Part shown: positions 34,916-46,496 of the stretch, in pieces
Numbering within the stretch: position 1 is the stretch's first letter
Layout: every line of letters begins with the position of its first letter
Origin: Streptomyces spinosus
Lineage (GTDB): Bacteria > Actinomycetota > Actinomycetes > Streptomycetales > Streptomycetaceae
Reading direction: 5' to 3'
Length of the DNA stretch: 64,000 bases
Assembly (NCBI RefSeq): GCF_020400655.1
Contig: NZ_JAINRC010000001.1
Location: 372,001 to 436,000, forward strand
The notes under the pieces: generated by a model
Databases searched by the model: none
Told to the model about the DNA's origin: nothing
What the model saw: only the letters and a program-made list of their open reading frames with translations
Made by a program: the position numbers and the translations under genes

Positions 34916-35803
34916 ATGAGTCTTCCCAAGATCGCCTGGATCGGCCTCGGCATCATGGGCTCCCCCATGTCCGAGAACCTGATCAAGGCGGGTTACGACG
35001 TCACCGGCTACACCCTGGAGCGGGAGAAGCTGGACCGGCTGGCCGCCGCCGGCGGTACGGCCGCCGCCTCCATCGCCGAGGCCGTGCGGGACGCCGACGT
35101 GGTGATCACGATGGTGCCCGCCTCCCCGCAGGTCGAGGCCATCGCCTACGGCCCGGACGGCATCCTGGAGAACGCCCGGCAGGGCGCCCTGCTGATCGAC
35201 ATGTCCTCGATCACCCCGCAGACCTCCGTCGACCTCGCGAAGAGCGCGAAGGAGAAGGGCATCCGCGTTCTGGACGCGCCCGTCTCCGGCGGCGAGGCCG
35301 GCGCCGTCGAGGCCGTACTGTCGATCATGGTCGGCGGCGAGCAGGCCGACTTCGACGAGGCCAGGCCGGTCTTCGAGGCGCTCGGCAAGACCATCGTGCT
35401 GTGCGGTCCGCACGGCTCCGGCCAGACCGTGAAGGCGGCCAACCAGCTGATCGTCGCCGTCAACATCCAGGCGTGCGCCGAGGCCGTGGTCTTCCTGGAG
35501 AAGTCGGGCGTGGACCTGAAGGCCGCGCTGGACGTGCTGGGCGGCGGCCTCGCCGGCTCGACCGTGCTGACGCGCAAGAAGGACAACTTCCTGAACCGCG
35601 ACTTCCAGCCGGGCTTCCGCATCGACCTGCACCACAAGGACATGGGCATCGTCACCGACGCCGCCCGCGCCGTCGGCGCGGCCCTGCCGGTCGGCGCCGT
35701 GGTCGCCCAGCTGGTCGCGTCGCTGCGCGCCCAGGGCGACGGCGGCCTGGACCACTCGGCCCTGCTGCGGGCCGTGGAGCGCCTGTCCGGCGCCCAGGTC
35801 TGA
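34916..35803 (+). CDS. glxR: 2-hydroxy-3-oxopropionate (tartronate semialdehyde) reductase
   Basis: 295 residues of the beta-hydroxyacid dehydrogenase family. It reduces tartronate semialdehyde to glycerate. The N-terminal IAWIGLGIMGSPMSENL is the NAD(P) Rossmann loop, DAPVSGGEAGA is the substrate-binding signature, and GQTVKAANQLIVAVN holds the catalytic Lys (about 171). ATG 34916 follows GAGAAAGG. Its place after hyi in one unit behind the class B pair identifies it as GlxR rather than 3-hydroxyisobutyrate dehydrogenase. Confidence 0.93.
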   Translation: MSLPKIAWIGLGIMGSPMSENLIKAGYDVTGYTLEREKLDRLAAAGGTAAASIAEAVRDADVVITMVPASPQVEAIAYGPDGILENARQGALLIDMSSITPQTSVDLAKSAKEKGIRVLDAPVSGGEAGAVEAVLSIMVGGEQADFDEARPVFEALGKTIVLCGPHGSGQTVKAANQLIVAVNIQACAEAVVFLEKSGVDLKAALDVLGGGLAGSTVLTRKKDNFLNRDFQPGFRIDLHHKDMGIVTDAARAVGAALPVGAVVAQLVASLRAQGDGGLDHSALLRAVERLSGAQV

Positions 35804-35818
35804 CGGGCCCTCACCGAC

Positions 35819-35880
35819 TTCCGGGCCGCGGCGGCGCCGACACCTGTCCTGTCGCGCCCAGGCGGCGCCGCGGCCCGGAA
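35819..35880 (+). terminator. terminator after glxR
   Basis: TTCCGGGCCGCGGC (35819-35832) pairs perfectly with GCCGCGGCCCGGAA (35867-35880). The loop is long (34 bases) but contains further GGC/GCC pairing. Confidence 0.65.
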
Positions 35881-35913
35881 CCGCCTTCACCCCGGCTCCA
35901 CCCCGACATGCGA

Positions 35914-35979
35914 TTCAACAAAGTGTTGACGCCCCGATCGTCCCACTCCTAGGCTCCACGAAGCGGAAACAGGTTTCCG
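35914..35979 (+). promoter_or_regulatory. catalase promoter with class A and class B-like sites
   Basis: The class A repeat TTCAACAAAGTGTTGAC (35914-35930) ends in the -35 TTGACG (35926-35931). TAGGCT (35950-35955) follows after 18 bp as -10. CTCCACGAAGCGGAA (35954-35968) fits class B with one mismatch and covers the start region. A separate inverted repeat, GCGGAAAC-AG-GTTTCCGC, follows at 35963-35980. No second class B site at 21 bp is evident. Confidence 0.65.
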
Positions 35980-36004
35980 CTGACTCCCGCACGGAAGGTC
36001 CACG

Positions 36005-37468
36005 ATGTCGCAGCGCGTGCTCACCACCGAGTCCGGCGCCCCGGTCGCCGACAACCAGAACTCCGCCTCCGCCGGCGTCGGCGGCCCGCTCCTGATCCAG
36101 GACCAGCACCTCCTGGAGAAGCTCGCGCGCTTCAACCGCGAGCGGATCCCGGAGCGCGTGGTGCACGCCCGCGGCTCCGGCGCGTACGGCCACTTCGAGG
36201 TGACGGACGACGTCACCGGCTACACCCGCGCCGCCTTCCTCGGCGAGATCGGCAAGCGCACCGAGGTGTTCGTGCGCTTCTCGACCGTGGCCGACTCCCT
36301 CGGCGGCGCCGACGCCGTCCGCGACCCGCGCGGTTTCGCGGTGAAGTTCTACACCGAGGAGGGCAACTACGACCTCGTCGGCAACAACACCCCGGTGTTC
36401 TTCGTCAAGGACCCGGTCAAGTTCCCCGACTTCATCCACTCGCAGAAGCGGGACCCGTTCACGGGCCGCCAGGAGCCGGACAACGTCTGGGACTTCTGGG
36501 GGCACTCCCCCGAGGCCACGCACCAGGTGACGTGGCTGATGGGCGACCGCGGCATCCCGGCGTCGTACCGGCACATGAACGGCTACGGCTCGCACACCTA
36601 CCAGTGGACGAGCGCCGAGGGCGAGGCCTTCTTCGTCAAGTACCACTTCAAGACGAACCAGGGCATCCGCTGCCTGTCCGCCGAGCAGGCGCGGGAGCTG
36701 GCCGGCCAGGACCCCGCCTCCCACCAGACCGACCTGCTCCAGGCGATCGAGCGGGGCGTGCACCCGTCCTGGACGCTGTACGTGCAGATCATGCCGGCGG
36801 CCGAGGCGGCGGACTACCGCTTCAACCCGTTCGACGTGACCAAGGTGTGGCCGCACGGGGACTACCCGCTCCAGCGGGTGGGCCGCCTGGTCCTCGACCG
36901 CAACCCGGACAACGTGTTCGCCGAGGTGGAGCAGGCCGCGTTCGCTCCCGGCAACTTCGTGCCCGGCATCGGCCCCTCCCCGGACAAGATGCTCCAGGGC
37001 CGCCTGTTCGCCTACGCCGACGCCCACCGCTACCGCCTCGGCGTCAACCACACCCTGCTCCCCGTCAACGCCCCGAAGGCGGTTCCCGGCGGTGCGCGGA
37101 ACTACGGCCGGGACGGCTTCATGGCGCTCAACGCGCAGGGCCGCCACGCCAAGAACTACGAGCCGAACTCCTACGGCGGCCCGGTCGAGACCGGCCGCCC
37201 CCTCTCGGCCCCGCTGCCGGTCTCGGGCCACACGGGCACCCACGAGGCGCCCCTGCACACCAAGGACGACGACTTCTTCCAGGCCGGCGAGCTGTACCGC
37301 CTGATGTCGCCGGAGGAGAAGTCCCGGCTGGTCGCGAACATCGCCGGCGGCCTCTCGCAGGTCTCCCGCGACGACGTGATCGAGAGGAACCTGGCCCACT
37401 TCCACGCCGCCGACCCCGAGTACGGCAAGCGCGTGGAGGAGGCGGTCCGCGCCCTTCGCGAGGACTGA
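36005..37468 (+). CDS. small-subunit haem catalase (clade 3 type)
   Basis: 487 residues. Active-site [18 protein letters not shown] (distal His), [31 protein letters not shown] with the conserved Asn region, and the proximal haem ligand in [14 protein letters not shown] are all intact; the length suits the small-subunit clade. It removes H2O2. ATG 36005 follows GGAAGGT. A shared class A operator with the uraD operon ties it to urate oxidation, which makes H2O2. The 405 bp after it hold a strong hairpin but no gene. Confidence 0.95.
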   Translation: MSQRVLTTESGAPVADNQNSASAGVGGPLLIQDQHLLEKLARFNRERIPERVVHARGSGAYGHFEVTDDVTGYTRAAFLGEIGKRTEVFVRFSTVADSLGGADAVRDPRGFAVKFYTEEGNYDLVGNNTPVFFVKDPVKFPDFIHSQKRDPFTGRQEPDNVWDFWGHSPEATHQVTWLMGDRGIPASYRHMNGYGSHTYQWTSAEGEAFFVKYHFKTNQGIRCLSAEQARELAGQDPASHQTDLLQAIERGVHPSWTLYVQIMPAAEAADYRFNPFDVTKVWPHGDYPLQRVGRLVLDRNPDNVFAEVEQAAFAPGNFVPGIGPSPDKMLQGRLFAYADAHRYRLGVNHTLLPVNAPKAVPGGARNYGRDGFMALNAQGRHAKNYEPNSYGGPVETGRPLSAPLPVSGHTGTHEAPLHTKDDDFFQAGELYRLMSPEEKSRLVANIAGGLSQVSRDDVIERNLAHFHAADPEYGKRVEEAVRALRED

Positions 37469-37789
37469 GCAGCGAGAAACCACAAGCTGCGTGCGGGATC
37501 TGACGGGAGGTCATGATCCGCGCACGCGGCCCGCGCGCCACGCCGGACGGCCCGGATGAGGGACGGCCCGGCGGAGCGCGCGGGCAGGGTGAGGACCGCG
37601 GTGGCCCGCGAGCCAGTGCGGTGGTGAAGGACCCGCGTCCCCTTCTCGACCAGAGGGAAGGGCACCCGGTTCCGTCGCGTCCACCGCGGTCCCGCCCGGC
37701 CCCTCCCGAGGGGCCCGCCCACCCCGTCCGGCGGCGCGAACGACCTGTCGCGCCCAGCCTCGCGCCGTCGGACGGCCACAGGACGGCAC

Positions 37790-37821
37790 CCGGAGCGCCC
37801 CCTGCCCAGGGGGCGCTCCGG
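37790..37821 (+). terminator. long perfect hairpin in the gap after catalase
   Basis: CCGGAGCGCCCCCTG (37790-37804) pairs perfectly with CAGGGGGCGCTCCGG (37807-37821), two bases between. It probably ends the catalase transcript. The rest of 37469-37789 contains only frames with poor codon usage; I see no gene there. Confidence 0.7.
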
Positions 37822-37873
37822 CGTGTTCCCGGCCCGGGGTGCGCCCGCACCGCTTCGGCAGCAGGCTGAAGGC

Positions 37874-38107
37874 ATGGCCAATCCGACCCACTACCCGCAC
37901 ATCGTGGTCCACCCCCCGGCGCTGGACGGTTCCCGGCGGGTGACCGAGGGGGACGTGACGCTGGGGATCGCCTCGCATCTCGATGACGTCGTGGAGATCC
38001 TGCGGCTGGCCGATCTGGACCGGATCGAGGTGGAGCAGAGCGACCTGATCGAATGGCAGGGCGGCGGCCCGGACGACTGGCCGGGACTGTCGGAGCACGA
38101 GTGGTGA
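37874..38107 (+). CDS. small hypothetical protein, 77 residues
   Basis: A short acidic protein (MANPTHYPHIVVHPPALDGSR at the start, then ILRLADLDRIEVEQSDLIEW, ending SEHEW) without membrane segments or cysteines. Codon use and third-position GC look like real coding. ATG 37874 has GAAGG just upstream at close spacing. No family recognised. Confidence 0.55.
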   Translation: MANPTHYPHIVVHPPALDGSRRVTEGDVTLGIASHLDDVVEILRLADLDRIEVEQSDLIEWQGGGPDDWPGLSEHEW

Positions 38108-38219
38108 CGGCGGCGCGTACGGCAGCGGTCGTAGAGCGGGTGCGCAACCCTCAAATCAACCTCTGAAGACCGCGGCGGAGGCTTCAACCACCCCGGTGAC
38201 AGGGCAGATTGACGTCACA

Positions 38220-38252
38220 CGGGGCCCGTCGGCACGGGGGCGACGGGCCCCG
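38220..38252 (+). other. hairpin upstream of the TIGR04222 gene
   Basis: CGGGGCCCGTC (38220-38230) pairs perfectly with GACGGGCCCCG (38242-38252), 14 bp before the ATG region. A TGACGTCA palindrome lies at 38210-38217. It may end the small upstream gene or fold in the leader of the next one. Confidence 0.5.
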
Positions 38253-38266
38253 TACGGGGGTGTCTC

Positions 38267-38938
38267 ATGAGCAGTACGGCGTCGCATCCGACGGACCCGT
38301 GCGCGGTCGCGCTGTTGCGCGGGGGTGACCGTGCCGCCCTGACCGTCGCCGTACTCGGGATGCATCTGCGCGGCGCGGTCGAGGCGGGCCGGCCGGGCAC
38401 GCTGCGCAAGACCGCGACCGGCGACGCCGGGCCCCTGCGGCATCCGCTGGAGAAGGCCGTCCGCACCGCCCTCTACCGGCCCGCCGGCCCCCGGGAGCTG
38501 CCCGCCCGCGCGGTGGTGCGGCGGGCCCTCGCCCGGATGCGGGCCGAGCTGGCGGCGCAGGGGCTGCTGCGGGTGCTGCCGCCCGGCCGCACCCGCGCGG
38601 CCCGCCGGCTGCTGGCGGACCTCCGCGCGCGCCGTCCGCTGCCCGAGGGACCGGACGGACTGCCGCAGGACGAGGTGCTGCTGGCCGTCGCCCTGTACGG
38701 CGGGCGGGCCCTGAGCGTGCTCGCCCCGCGGTTCGCCCGCGAAGCGGGGCTCACCGGCCGGGGCGCGCTGGCGGACGAGGGCCGCTTCCCGTTCGGCCGG
38801 GGCACCGCCTTCCGGTACGTCGTGGGGGACGAGGGCGCGTACGGCGGCTGGGACGGCGGTGGCGGCGGGTACGGCGGACACGACCACGGGGGGCACGACT
38901 ACGGGGGCGGCTGCGGCGGGGGCGGCGGGTCCGACTGA
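38267..38938 (+). CDS. TIGR04222-type protein with Gly/His-rich tail
   Basis: 223 residues. The N-terminal LLRGGDRAALTVAVLGMHLRG and the body resemble the conserved part of TIGR04222 proteins, which usually continue into membrane helices and a Gly-rich Cys/Ser end. Here the helices are not obvious; the last ~35 residues are Gly, Tyr, His and Asp repeats (GGHDHGGHDYGGG) ending CGGGGGSD. The tail may bind metal. ATG 38267. It is convergent with gcl across a strong terminator. Confidence 0.65.
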   Translation: MSSTASHPTDPCAVALLRGGDRAALTVAVLGMHLRGAVEAGRPGTLRKTATGDAGPLRHPLEKAVRTALYRPAGPRELPARAVVRRALARMRAELAAQGLLRVLPPGRTRAARRLLADLRARRPLPEGPDGLPQDEVLLAVALYGGRALSVLAPRFAREAGLTGRGALADEGRFPFGRGTAFRYVVGDEGAYGGWDGGGGGYGGHDHGGHDYGGGCGGGGGSD

Positions 38939-38961
38939 GGGCCTGGCGTGCGCGTGGACGA

Positions 38962-39000
38962 CGTGGGGGCGGCCCGTCCGGATGACGGGCCGCCCCCACG
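38962..39000. terminator. bidirectional terminator, 17-bp perfect stem
   Basis: CGTGGGGGCGGCCCGTC (38962-38978) pairs perfectly with 38984-39000 around a 5-base loop. It lies between the convergent TIGR04222 gene and gcl. Confidence 0.88.
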
Positions 39001-39021
39001 GTGCGCGGTGCGTGCGGCGGA

Positions 39022-40809
<1,788 letters not shown>

Positions 40810-40874
40810 CGAGTACTCCTGCTTCGGCTGTCGGATGCGTACTCCCGTCGCGCCCCGCGGTGAGCACCCATGTT

Positions 40875-40941
40875 TTCCGCATAACGGAAAGTTACTTCTA
40901 CTATCTGGAAGCAATGTAAGGGGGTGCGACAAGGCCGTCAA
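40875..40941 (-). promoter_or_regulatory. gcl promoter with tandem class B operators
   Basis: Minus strand: -35 TTGACG (40941-40936), 17 bp, -10 TACATT (40918-40913). Two bases later class B site 1, TTCCAGATAGTAGAA (40910-40896), then site 2, TTCCGTTATGCGGAA (40889-40875). The centres are 21 bp apart. The order (imperfect site at the start point, near-perfect palindrome after it) is the same as at hyi. Confidence 0.78.
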
Positions 40942-40994
40942 GAGTGGTCCGGACACCGGCAAGCGCCGGACAGGGGCGGCCGGGGAGGAGCACC

Positions 40995-42134
40995 ATGGGA
41001 GCGCCGTCCCGACGCGACGCCCTGGAGTGGGACATGCCCGAGAGCGTTCCGGTGCGCTGCCCGGCCTGCCGGCGCACGCACGTCTACACCGCGCCGGCGT
41101 ATCCCTGCGCGTGCGGGGCACCGACAGCGCCCCGGCTGGACCCGGCGGCCGAACCGGCCGTGGCGGCGCACCGCGCCTGGGACGACGAGTGGCTCACGCT
41201 GCCGTGCGCCGGCTGCGGACGCCTGGGCCACTGGCCCCGCCCGGAACTGGGCTGCCCGTGCGGCACGGTCCTGCGCATCCCGGTGACGGGTGCGTGGGCG
41301 GCGGAGCCGGCGGCGGGGACGTGGGGGCCGCCCGGCGCGGGGGCATCACCGGGGCCGCGAGACCCGGGCGGGACGCGGATTCCGGCCGATCCACAGCGCC
41401 CCGCCGGTGCGCACCCGGCGGAGGGCACCCAGGAACCGGCCGACCCGGCGAACACGGCCGGCCCAGGGGGTCCCGCCGGCCCAGGGGGTCCCGCCGGCCC
41501 AGGGGGTCCCGCCAGCACGAAGGGACCCGCCGGCACGAAGGGACCCGCCGGCGCGCAGGGACCCGTCGGCGCGCAGGGACCGGCCGGCCCGGACGGGCCC
41601 GACCACGCAGGGAAACCCGCCCGTCCGGGCGAGCCCGACCACGCACGGGGACCCGCAGGTTCGGACGGGCCGGCCCGCGCACCCGGTGCGGACGGCGCCG
41701 GCCCCGCCCCCGGTCACCGTCCCCCCTTCCGGCCCCGCACCATCCGTACCGCCCGGGACGCCGTCACCGCCGCCGCGCTCTACCTGCGCTGGCTCGGATA
41801 CCGGGACGTCCGCCGGGCCGACCAGCGGCCCGTGCACGGCATCGGGCTCGCCGCGCGCGGGCTGCTCGCCCAGGTGGACCCGACCGTGCGGGCGGCCGGC
41901 GCGAGGGACGTGGAGTGCCTGTGGCTGACGGCGATGACCGAGTCCGCCGAGTGCGCGCACTTCTCCCTCGCCGGCCACACCGACGCCGCCCGGGCCGGCG
42001 CGGACGCCCTCGGCGTCCCGCTGTTCGTGCTCGACCTCGCGGGCGTCCCGCAGCCCGTGAACGACCCCGCCGAGGCCCTGCACACCAGGGGCGCACCGGA
42101 ACGGGGAACGACGGCACGGGACGGGCGGACCTGA
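40995..42134 (+). CDS. zinc-ribbon protein with collagen-like linker and nuclease-like C-terminal domain
   Basis: 379 residues from ATG 40995 (GGGGAGGAG site). Residues ~18-100 hold two CxxC zinc-ribbon units (RCPACRR with [12 protein letters not shown] with CPCG). Residues ~110-240 are low-complexity with Gly-X-Y triplets ([10 protein letters not shown]), encoded by 18-bp direct repeats at 41463-41590. The C-terminal ~120 residues ([57 protein letters not shown]) follow the order of Mrr-type restriction-endonuclease folds, but the Asp and Lys expected in the active site are replaced (GIGL, QVD). It may bind DNA without cutting. Probably monocistronic; divergent from gcl. Confidence 0.6.
   Translation: MGAPSRRDALEWDMPESVPVRCPACRRTHVYTAPAYPCACGAPTAPRLDPAAEPAVAAHRAWDDEWLTLPCAGCGRLGHWPRPELGCPCGTVLRIPVTGAWAAEPAAGTWGPPGAGASPGPRDPGGTRIPADPQRPAGAHPAEGTQEPADPANTAGPGGPAGPGGPAGPGGPASTKGPAGTKGPAGAQGPVGAQGPAGPDGPDHAGKPARPGEPDHARGPAGSDGPARAPGADGAGPAPGHRPPFRPRTIRTARDAVTAAALYLRWLGYRDVRRADQRPVHGIGLAARGLLAQVDPTVRAAGARDVECLWLTAMTESAECAHFSLAGHTDAARAGADALGVPLFVLDLAGVPQPVNDPAEALHTRGAPERGTTARDGRT
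41463..41590 (+). repeat. 18-bp coding direct repeats
   Basis: CCAGGGGGTCCCGCCGGC occurs at 41463 and 41481, and with one change at 41499; then come four related 18-bp units (ACGAAGGGACCCGCCGGC type). Each unit encodes six residues, two Gly-X-Y triplets. Copy number is likely to vary between strains. Confidence 0.8.
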
Positions 42135-42276
42135 CCACCCCACCGGCCGTCCTCCGTCCTGCCCCGGGTACGCCCGGCGCTCCCCGGGCCGAGCGCGCCG
42201 CCGACCGTGCGCCCGCCCCGAGGACCGCCGTGGGACACGCACCGCATGCTCGTTCCCGGCCGCTTCACCCCCCGGA

Positions 42277-43869
42277 TCACACCCCGTACCTGTCCCGCAG
42301 CTCCACCTTGCGGACCTTCCCCGACACCGTCATCGGGAAGGCGTCGAGGAGCTGGAGCCTGCTGGGGATCTTGTAGTGCGCGAGCCGCCCCGCGCAGAAG
42401 TCCCGCAGCTCCTGAAGCGTGAGCGGGTCGGCGGGGTCGCTCGGGATGACACAGGCGAGGACCTCCTCGCCGTACCGCTCGTGGGGCACCCCGACGACCT
42501 GGACGTCCCGGATCTTGGGGTGGGCGTACAGGAACTCCTCGATCTCGCGCGGGTAGACGTTCTCGCCGCCCCGGATGATCATGTCCTTGATCCGGCCGAC
42601 GATCTCGACGTACCCGTCCTCGCGCATCACCGCCAGGTCCCCGGTGTGCATCCAGCGGCCCGCGTCGACGGCCTCGGCCGTCTTGTCCGGCTCGTTCCAG
42701 TACCCGAGCATCACGCTGTAGCCGCGCGTGCACAACTCGCCCGCCACACCGCGTGGCCGGGTGACGCCGGTGGCCGGGTCGACCACCTTGACCTCCAGGT
42801 GGGGCAGGACCCGGCCGACGGTCGCGGTGCGGTGCTCCAGGTCGTCCTCGATCCGCGTCTGCAACGACACCGGGGACGTCTCCGTCATGCCGTAGCAGAT
42901 GGAGACCTGCTCCATGTGCATCTCGCTCACCACCCGCTTCATCACCTCCACCGGGCACGGTGAGCCCGCCATGATGCCGGTGCGCAGGGTGGACAGGTCG
43001 TAGGAGGCGAAGTCGGGCAGGTTCAGCTCCGCGATGAACATGGTCGGGACGCCGTACAGCGATGTGCACCGCTCCCGCTGCACCGCCTCCAGCGTGGCCG
43101 CCGGGTCGAAGGACGGCGCCGGTATGACCATGCAGGCGCCGTGCGAGGTGGCCGCCAGATTGCCCATGACCATGCCGAAGCAGTGGTAGAAGGGCACCGG
43201 GATGCAGATGCGGTCCTGCTCGCTGTAGGCGATCGACTCCCCCACGAAGTAGCCGTTGTTGAGGATGTTGTGGTGGGAGAGGGTGGCGCCCTTCGGGAAG
43301 CCGGTCGTGCCCGAGGTGTACTGGATGTTGATGGGGTCGTCGCAGGACAGCTCCTCGTACGCCACCCCGGGCGTCGCCCGCCGCAGCAGTTCCTCCCAGC
43401 TCGGGTCGCCGATGTACACGATCTCGCGCAACTCGGGGCAGTGGCCCCGCACGTGTTCGGCCATCGCCCGGTAGTCGCTCGTCTTGTGGCCGAGGGAGGC
43501 CACCAGCAGCGAGACGCCCGACTGCCTGAGGACGTACTCGACCTCGTGGGTGCGGTAGGCCGGGTTGATGTTGACCATGACGGCGCCGACGCGGGCGGTG
43601 GCGTACTGCACCAGCACCCACTCCGGGCAGTTGACCGCCCAGATGCCGACCCGGTCGCCCTTGGTGACGCCGCCGGCCACCAGGGCCTGTGCCAACTCCT
43701 CGACGGCCGCGCCGAATTCCGCGTACGTCCAGCGCCGCCCGGAGGGCACGTCGACCAGGGCCTCACGGTCCGGCCAGGCGGCCACGGCCCGGTCCAGGTT
43801 GGCGCCGATGGTGTCGCCGAGCAGGGCGGTGGGGCTCGTCCCGTGCGCGTACGACGGCTGCGGGGTCAC
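42277..43869 (-). CDS. long-chain-type acyl-CoA synthetase (FadD-like)
   Basis: 530 residues. ANL adenylating enzyme: P-loop [25 protein letters not shown], the hinge [16 protein letters not shown], and the catalytic Lys near the end in [12 protein letters not shown]. It activates a fatty or other carboxylic acid to the CoA ester. GTG 43869 overlaps the stop of the upstream synthetase (4 bp), with GAGGAGGACTTCCG before it, so the two are cotranslated. Substrate not predictable. Confidence 0.92.
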   Translation of the reverse strand: MTPQPSYAHGTSPTALLGDTIGANLDRAVAAWPDREALVDVPSGRRWTYAEFGAAVEELAQALVAGGVTKGDRVGIWAVNCPEWVLVQYATARVGAVMVNINPAYRTHEVEYVLRQSGVSLLVASLGHKTSDYRAMAEHVRGHCPELREIVYIGDPSWEELLRRATPGVAYEELSCDDPINIQYTSGTTGFPKGATLSHHNILNNGYFVGESIAYSEQDRICIPVPFYHCFGMVMGNLAATSHGACMVIPAPSFDPAATLEAVQRERCTSLYGVPTMFIAELNLPDFASYDLSTLRTGIMAGSPCPVEVMKRVVSEMHMEQVSICYGMTETSPVSLQTRIEDDLEHRTATVGRVLPHLEVKVVDPATGVTRPRGVAGELCTRGYSVMLGYWNEPDKTAEAVDAGRWMHTGDLAVMREDGYVEIVGRIKDMIIRGGENVYPREIEEFLYAHPKIRDVQVVGVPHERYGEEVLACVIPSDPADPLTLQELRDFCAGRLAHYKIPSRLQLLDAFPMTVSGKVRKVELRDRYGV

Positions 43870-45539
43870 CGGAAGTCCTCCTCGCGGTACTCGTTCTCCG
43901 AGCCGGCCGCCGTGGCCTCGCGCAGCTCGATCCGGCGGATCTTGCCCGACACGGTCTTGGGCAGCGCGGCGAACTCCAGCCGGCGGATGCGCTTGTACGG
44001 CGCGAGCACGTCACGGGAGTGCTCGAAGATGACCTTCGCGGTGTCCGGGCCGGGCTCCCAGCCCTCGGCGAGGACGACGTACGCCTTGGGCACCGCGAGC
44101 CGCAGCTCGTCCGGGGCGGGGACGACGGCGGCCTCGGCCACCGCCTCGTGCTCCAGCAGGGCGCTCTCCAGCTCGAACGGACTCACCTTGTAGTCGGAGG
44201 CCTTGAAGACGTCGTCGCTGCGCCCGATGTAGGTGAGGTAGCCCTCCTCGTCCCTGGCGGCGATGTCCCCGGTGCGGTAGTATCCGCCCGCCATGGCCTG
44301 TGCCGTGCGGTCCGGGTCGCCGTGGTAACCGGTCATCAGGCCGACCGGGCGCTCGGCGAGGTCGAGCGCGATCTCGCCCTCGGTGGCGCCGGGCGCACCG
44401 GAGACCGGGTCCAGGAGCTCCACCCGGAAACCGGGACTGGGACGGCCCATGGAGCCGGTCTTCAGCGGCTGGCCGGGGCTGTTGGAGACCTGCACGGCCG
44501 TCTCGGTCTGCCCGAAGCCGTCCCGTACGGTCACCCCCCAGGCGCGCCGGACCTGCTCGATGACCTCGGGGTTGAGCGGCTCGCCCGCGGCCGCGATCTC
44601 GCGGGGCGGGGTGCGCAGCTGGCCGAGGTCGGCCTGGATGAGCATGCGCCACACGGTCGGCGGCGCGCAGAACGTGGTCACGCCGGCCCGGTCCATCTCG
44701 GCCATCAGCCGGGCCGCGTCGAAGCGGGTGTAGTTGAAGACGAAGACGGTCGCCTCCGCGTTCCACGGCGCGAAGAAGTTGGACCAGGCGTGCTTGGCCC
44801 AGCCGGGCGAGGAGATGTTCAGGTGGACGTCGCCGGGCTTGAGGCCGATCCAGTACATGGTGGCCAGGTGCCCGACCGGGTACGAGGTGTGGGTGTGCTC
44901 GACCAGCTTGGGGCGGGCGGTCGTCCCGGAGGTGAAGTACAGCATCAGCGGGTCGTCGGCCAGCGTCGGGCCGTCCGGGAGGAAGTCGGCCGGGCCCGCG
45001 TAGGCGTCCTCGTACGGCTCCCAGCCCTCCTGCGGCAGGCCGCCGACCGAGACGCGGGTGTAGGCGCCGGGCACGTCGTCGAACTTGGCGGTGTCCTCCG
45101 CCCGGACGACGACGTGTTTCACCCTCCCCCGCTCCACCCGGTCGGCGAGGTCGGCCGGGCCGAGCAGCGGGGTGGCCGGGATGACGACCGCGCGCAGCTT
45201 CATCGCGGCCAGCGCGGTCTCCCACAGCTCGGCCTGGTTGCCGAGCATGACGAGGACGCGGTCCTCGGCGGCGACCCCGCGCTCACGCAGCCACCGGGCC
45301 ACCCGGTTCGACCGCTCGGACAGTTCGGCGAAGGAGAGCCGGGTCTCGGTGCCGTCCTCCTCCACGATGTGCAGCGCGGTGCGGTCGTTGCCGTCGGCGA
45401 TCTCGTCGAACCAGTCCAGCGCCCAGTTGAAGTGCTCGGGCCGGGGCCAGCGGAAGCCCTCGTAGGCGGTGGCGTAGTCCTCTCGGTGTTCCAGCAGGAA
45501 GTCCCGGGCCCCGCGGAACATCTCCGTCGCCGTCGTCAT
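43866..45539 (-). CDS. medium-chain-type acyl-CoA synthetase (AcsM-like)
   Basis: 557 residues. ANL motifs: [41 protein letters not shown] and the C-terminal Lys in [12 protein letters not shown]. The N-terminal [20 protein letters not shown] is typical of the AcsM/benzoate-type subgroup that takes medium-chain or aromatic acids. ATG 45539 with an AGGAGG site is preferred over an upstream in-frame start. It is divergent from the GAF/LuxR regulator gene, a natural candidate for control. Confidence 0.92.
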   Translation of the reverse strand: MTTATEMFRGARDFLLEHREDYATAYEGFRWPRPEHFNWALDWFDEIADGNDRTALHIVEEDGTETRLSFAELSERSNRVARWLRERGVAAEDRVLVMLGNQAELWETALAAMKLRAVVIPATPLLGPADLADRVERGRVKHVVVRAEDTAKFDDVPGAYTRVSVGGLPQEGWEPYEDAYAGPADFLPDGPTLADDPLMLYFTSGTTARPKLVEHTHTSYPVGHLATMYWIGLKPGDVHLNISSPGWAKHAWSNFFAPWNAEATVFVFNYTRFDAARLMAEMDRAGVTTFCAPPTVWRMLIQADLGQLRTPPREIAAAGEPLNPEVIEQVRRAWGVTVRDGFGQTETAVQVSNSPGQPLKTGSMGRPSPGFRVELLDPVSGAPGATEGEIALDLAERPVGLMTGYHGDPDRTAQAMAGGYYRTGDIAARDEEGYLTYIGRSDDVFKASDYKVSPFELESALLEHEAVAEAAVVPAPDELRLAVPKAYVVLAEGWEPGPDTAKVIFEHSRDVLAPYKRIRRLEFAALPKTVSGKIRRIELREATAAGSENEYREEDFR

Positions 45540-45597
45540 CGGTTCTCCTCCTATGCTCCGGACCATTGCCGGGCGGCTCTCTGGCATCGTCTAATCC

Positions 45598-46485
45598 GTG
45601 ATGCGGGTCTCACTACCCCCGAACGGGGGTGTGGGCGGCCGAAAGGGCGAACGGGTGACGGCAGACGCGGTGGGGACGGTGGAGATCGGCGGCGCGCTGG
45701 CCCGGCTGCGGCGGGTGACGGGACTGCCCGTGGCCTTCGGCGGCCTGGTGGAGTCCGGCCGGCCGCGGATCCGGATCAGCGAGCTGAGCGGCACTACCAC
45801 GGCCGCGCTGCGCTCGCTCGCGGTGACCTCCGGCAACGGGCTCGGCGGCAAGGCGGTGGCGCTGGCCCGGCCGTGCGCGGTGACCGACTACTCCAGCTCA
45901 CGCCAGATCAGCCACGAGTACGACGTGCCGGTGGCCGCCGAGGGCATCCGGGCGGTGCTCGCCGTGCCGGTGGTGGTGCGGCGCAGGGTGCGCGGGGTGC
46001 TGTACGGCGCGCTGCGCTCGGCCCGGCCGCTCGGTGACCGCACGCTGGACGCGGCGGTGGCGGTGGCGCGGGACGTGGAGCAGGCGCTGGTGGTGCGGGA
46101 CGGGGCGCGGGAGCTGCTGGCGGCGGCCCGGCCCGAGCGGACCGTCCCCGAGGGCGGTGCCGTGTGGGAGCAGGTGCGCGAGGCGCACGCGGCACTGCGG
46201 GCGCTGGCCCCGCGGATCGCCGATCCGCGGCTGCGGGCCGAACTGCTGTCGGCGTGCGGGCTGCTGACCGCGCCGCCCCGAGCCGGGGGCGTGACCCTGG
46301 CGCCACGCGAGGTGGACGTGCTGTCCTGGGTGGCGGCGGGGGCCACCAACGCGGCGGTGGCCGAGCGGCTGGGCATCGGTCCGGAGACGGTCAAGGGCTA
46401 TCTGCGTTCGGCGATGCGGAAGCTGGGCGCGCACACCCGAGGGGAGGCGGTCACCGCGGCGCGCAGGGCGGGGCTGCTGCCGTAG
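45598..46485 (+). CDS. GAF-domain LuxR-type regulator
   Basis: 295 residues: a GAF-like sensor domain (about 25-170, GLGGKAVALARPCAVTDYSSS and IRAVLAVPVVVRRRVRGVLYG), a linker helix, and a LuxR DNA-binding domain (about 235-290, LAPREVDVLSWVAAGATNAA, IGPETVKGYLRSAMRKLG). There is no phosphoacceptor domain. Start uncertain: GTG 45598, ATG 45601 or GTG 45655 (AAAGGG upstream). It is divergent from the acyl-CoA synthetase pair with only ~60 bp between, so it probably controls them and may sense an acyl or aromatic acid. Confidence 0.85.
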   Translation: MMRVSLPPNGGVGGRKGERVTADAVGTVEIGGALARLRRVTGLPVAFGGLVESGRPRIRISELSGTTTAALRSLAVTSGNGLGGKAVALARPCAVTDYSSSRQISHEYDVPVAAEGIRAVLAVPVVVRRRVRGVLYGALRSARPLGDRTLDAAVAVARDVEQALVVRDGARELLAAARPERTVPEGGAVWEQVREAHAALRALAPRIADPRLRAELLSACGLLTAPPRAGGVTLAPREVDVLSWVAAGATNAAVAERLGIGPETVKGYLRSAMRKLGAHTRGEAVTAARRAGLLP

Positions 46486-46496
46486 CCCGGAGCCGG

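Noticed and set aside
37469..37873. Gene in the gap after catalase
   Set aside because: The frames here are short, Arg/Pro-rich and overlap a strong terminator hairpin.
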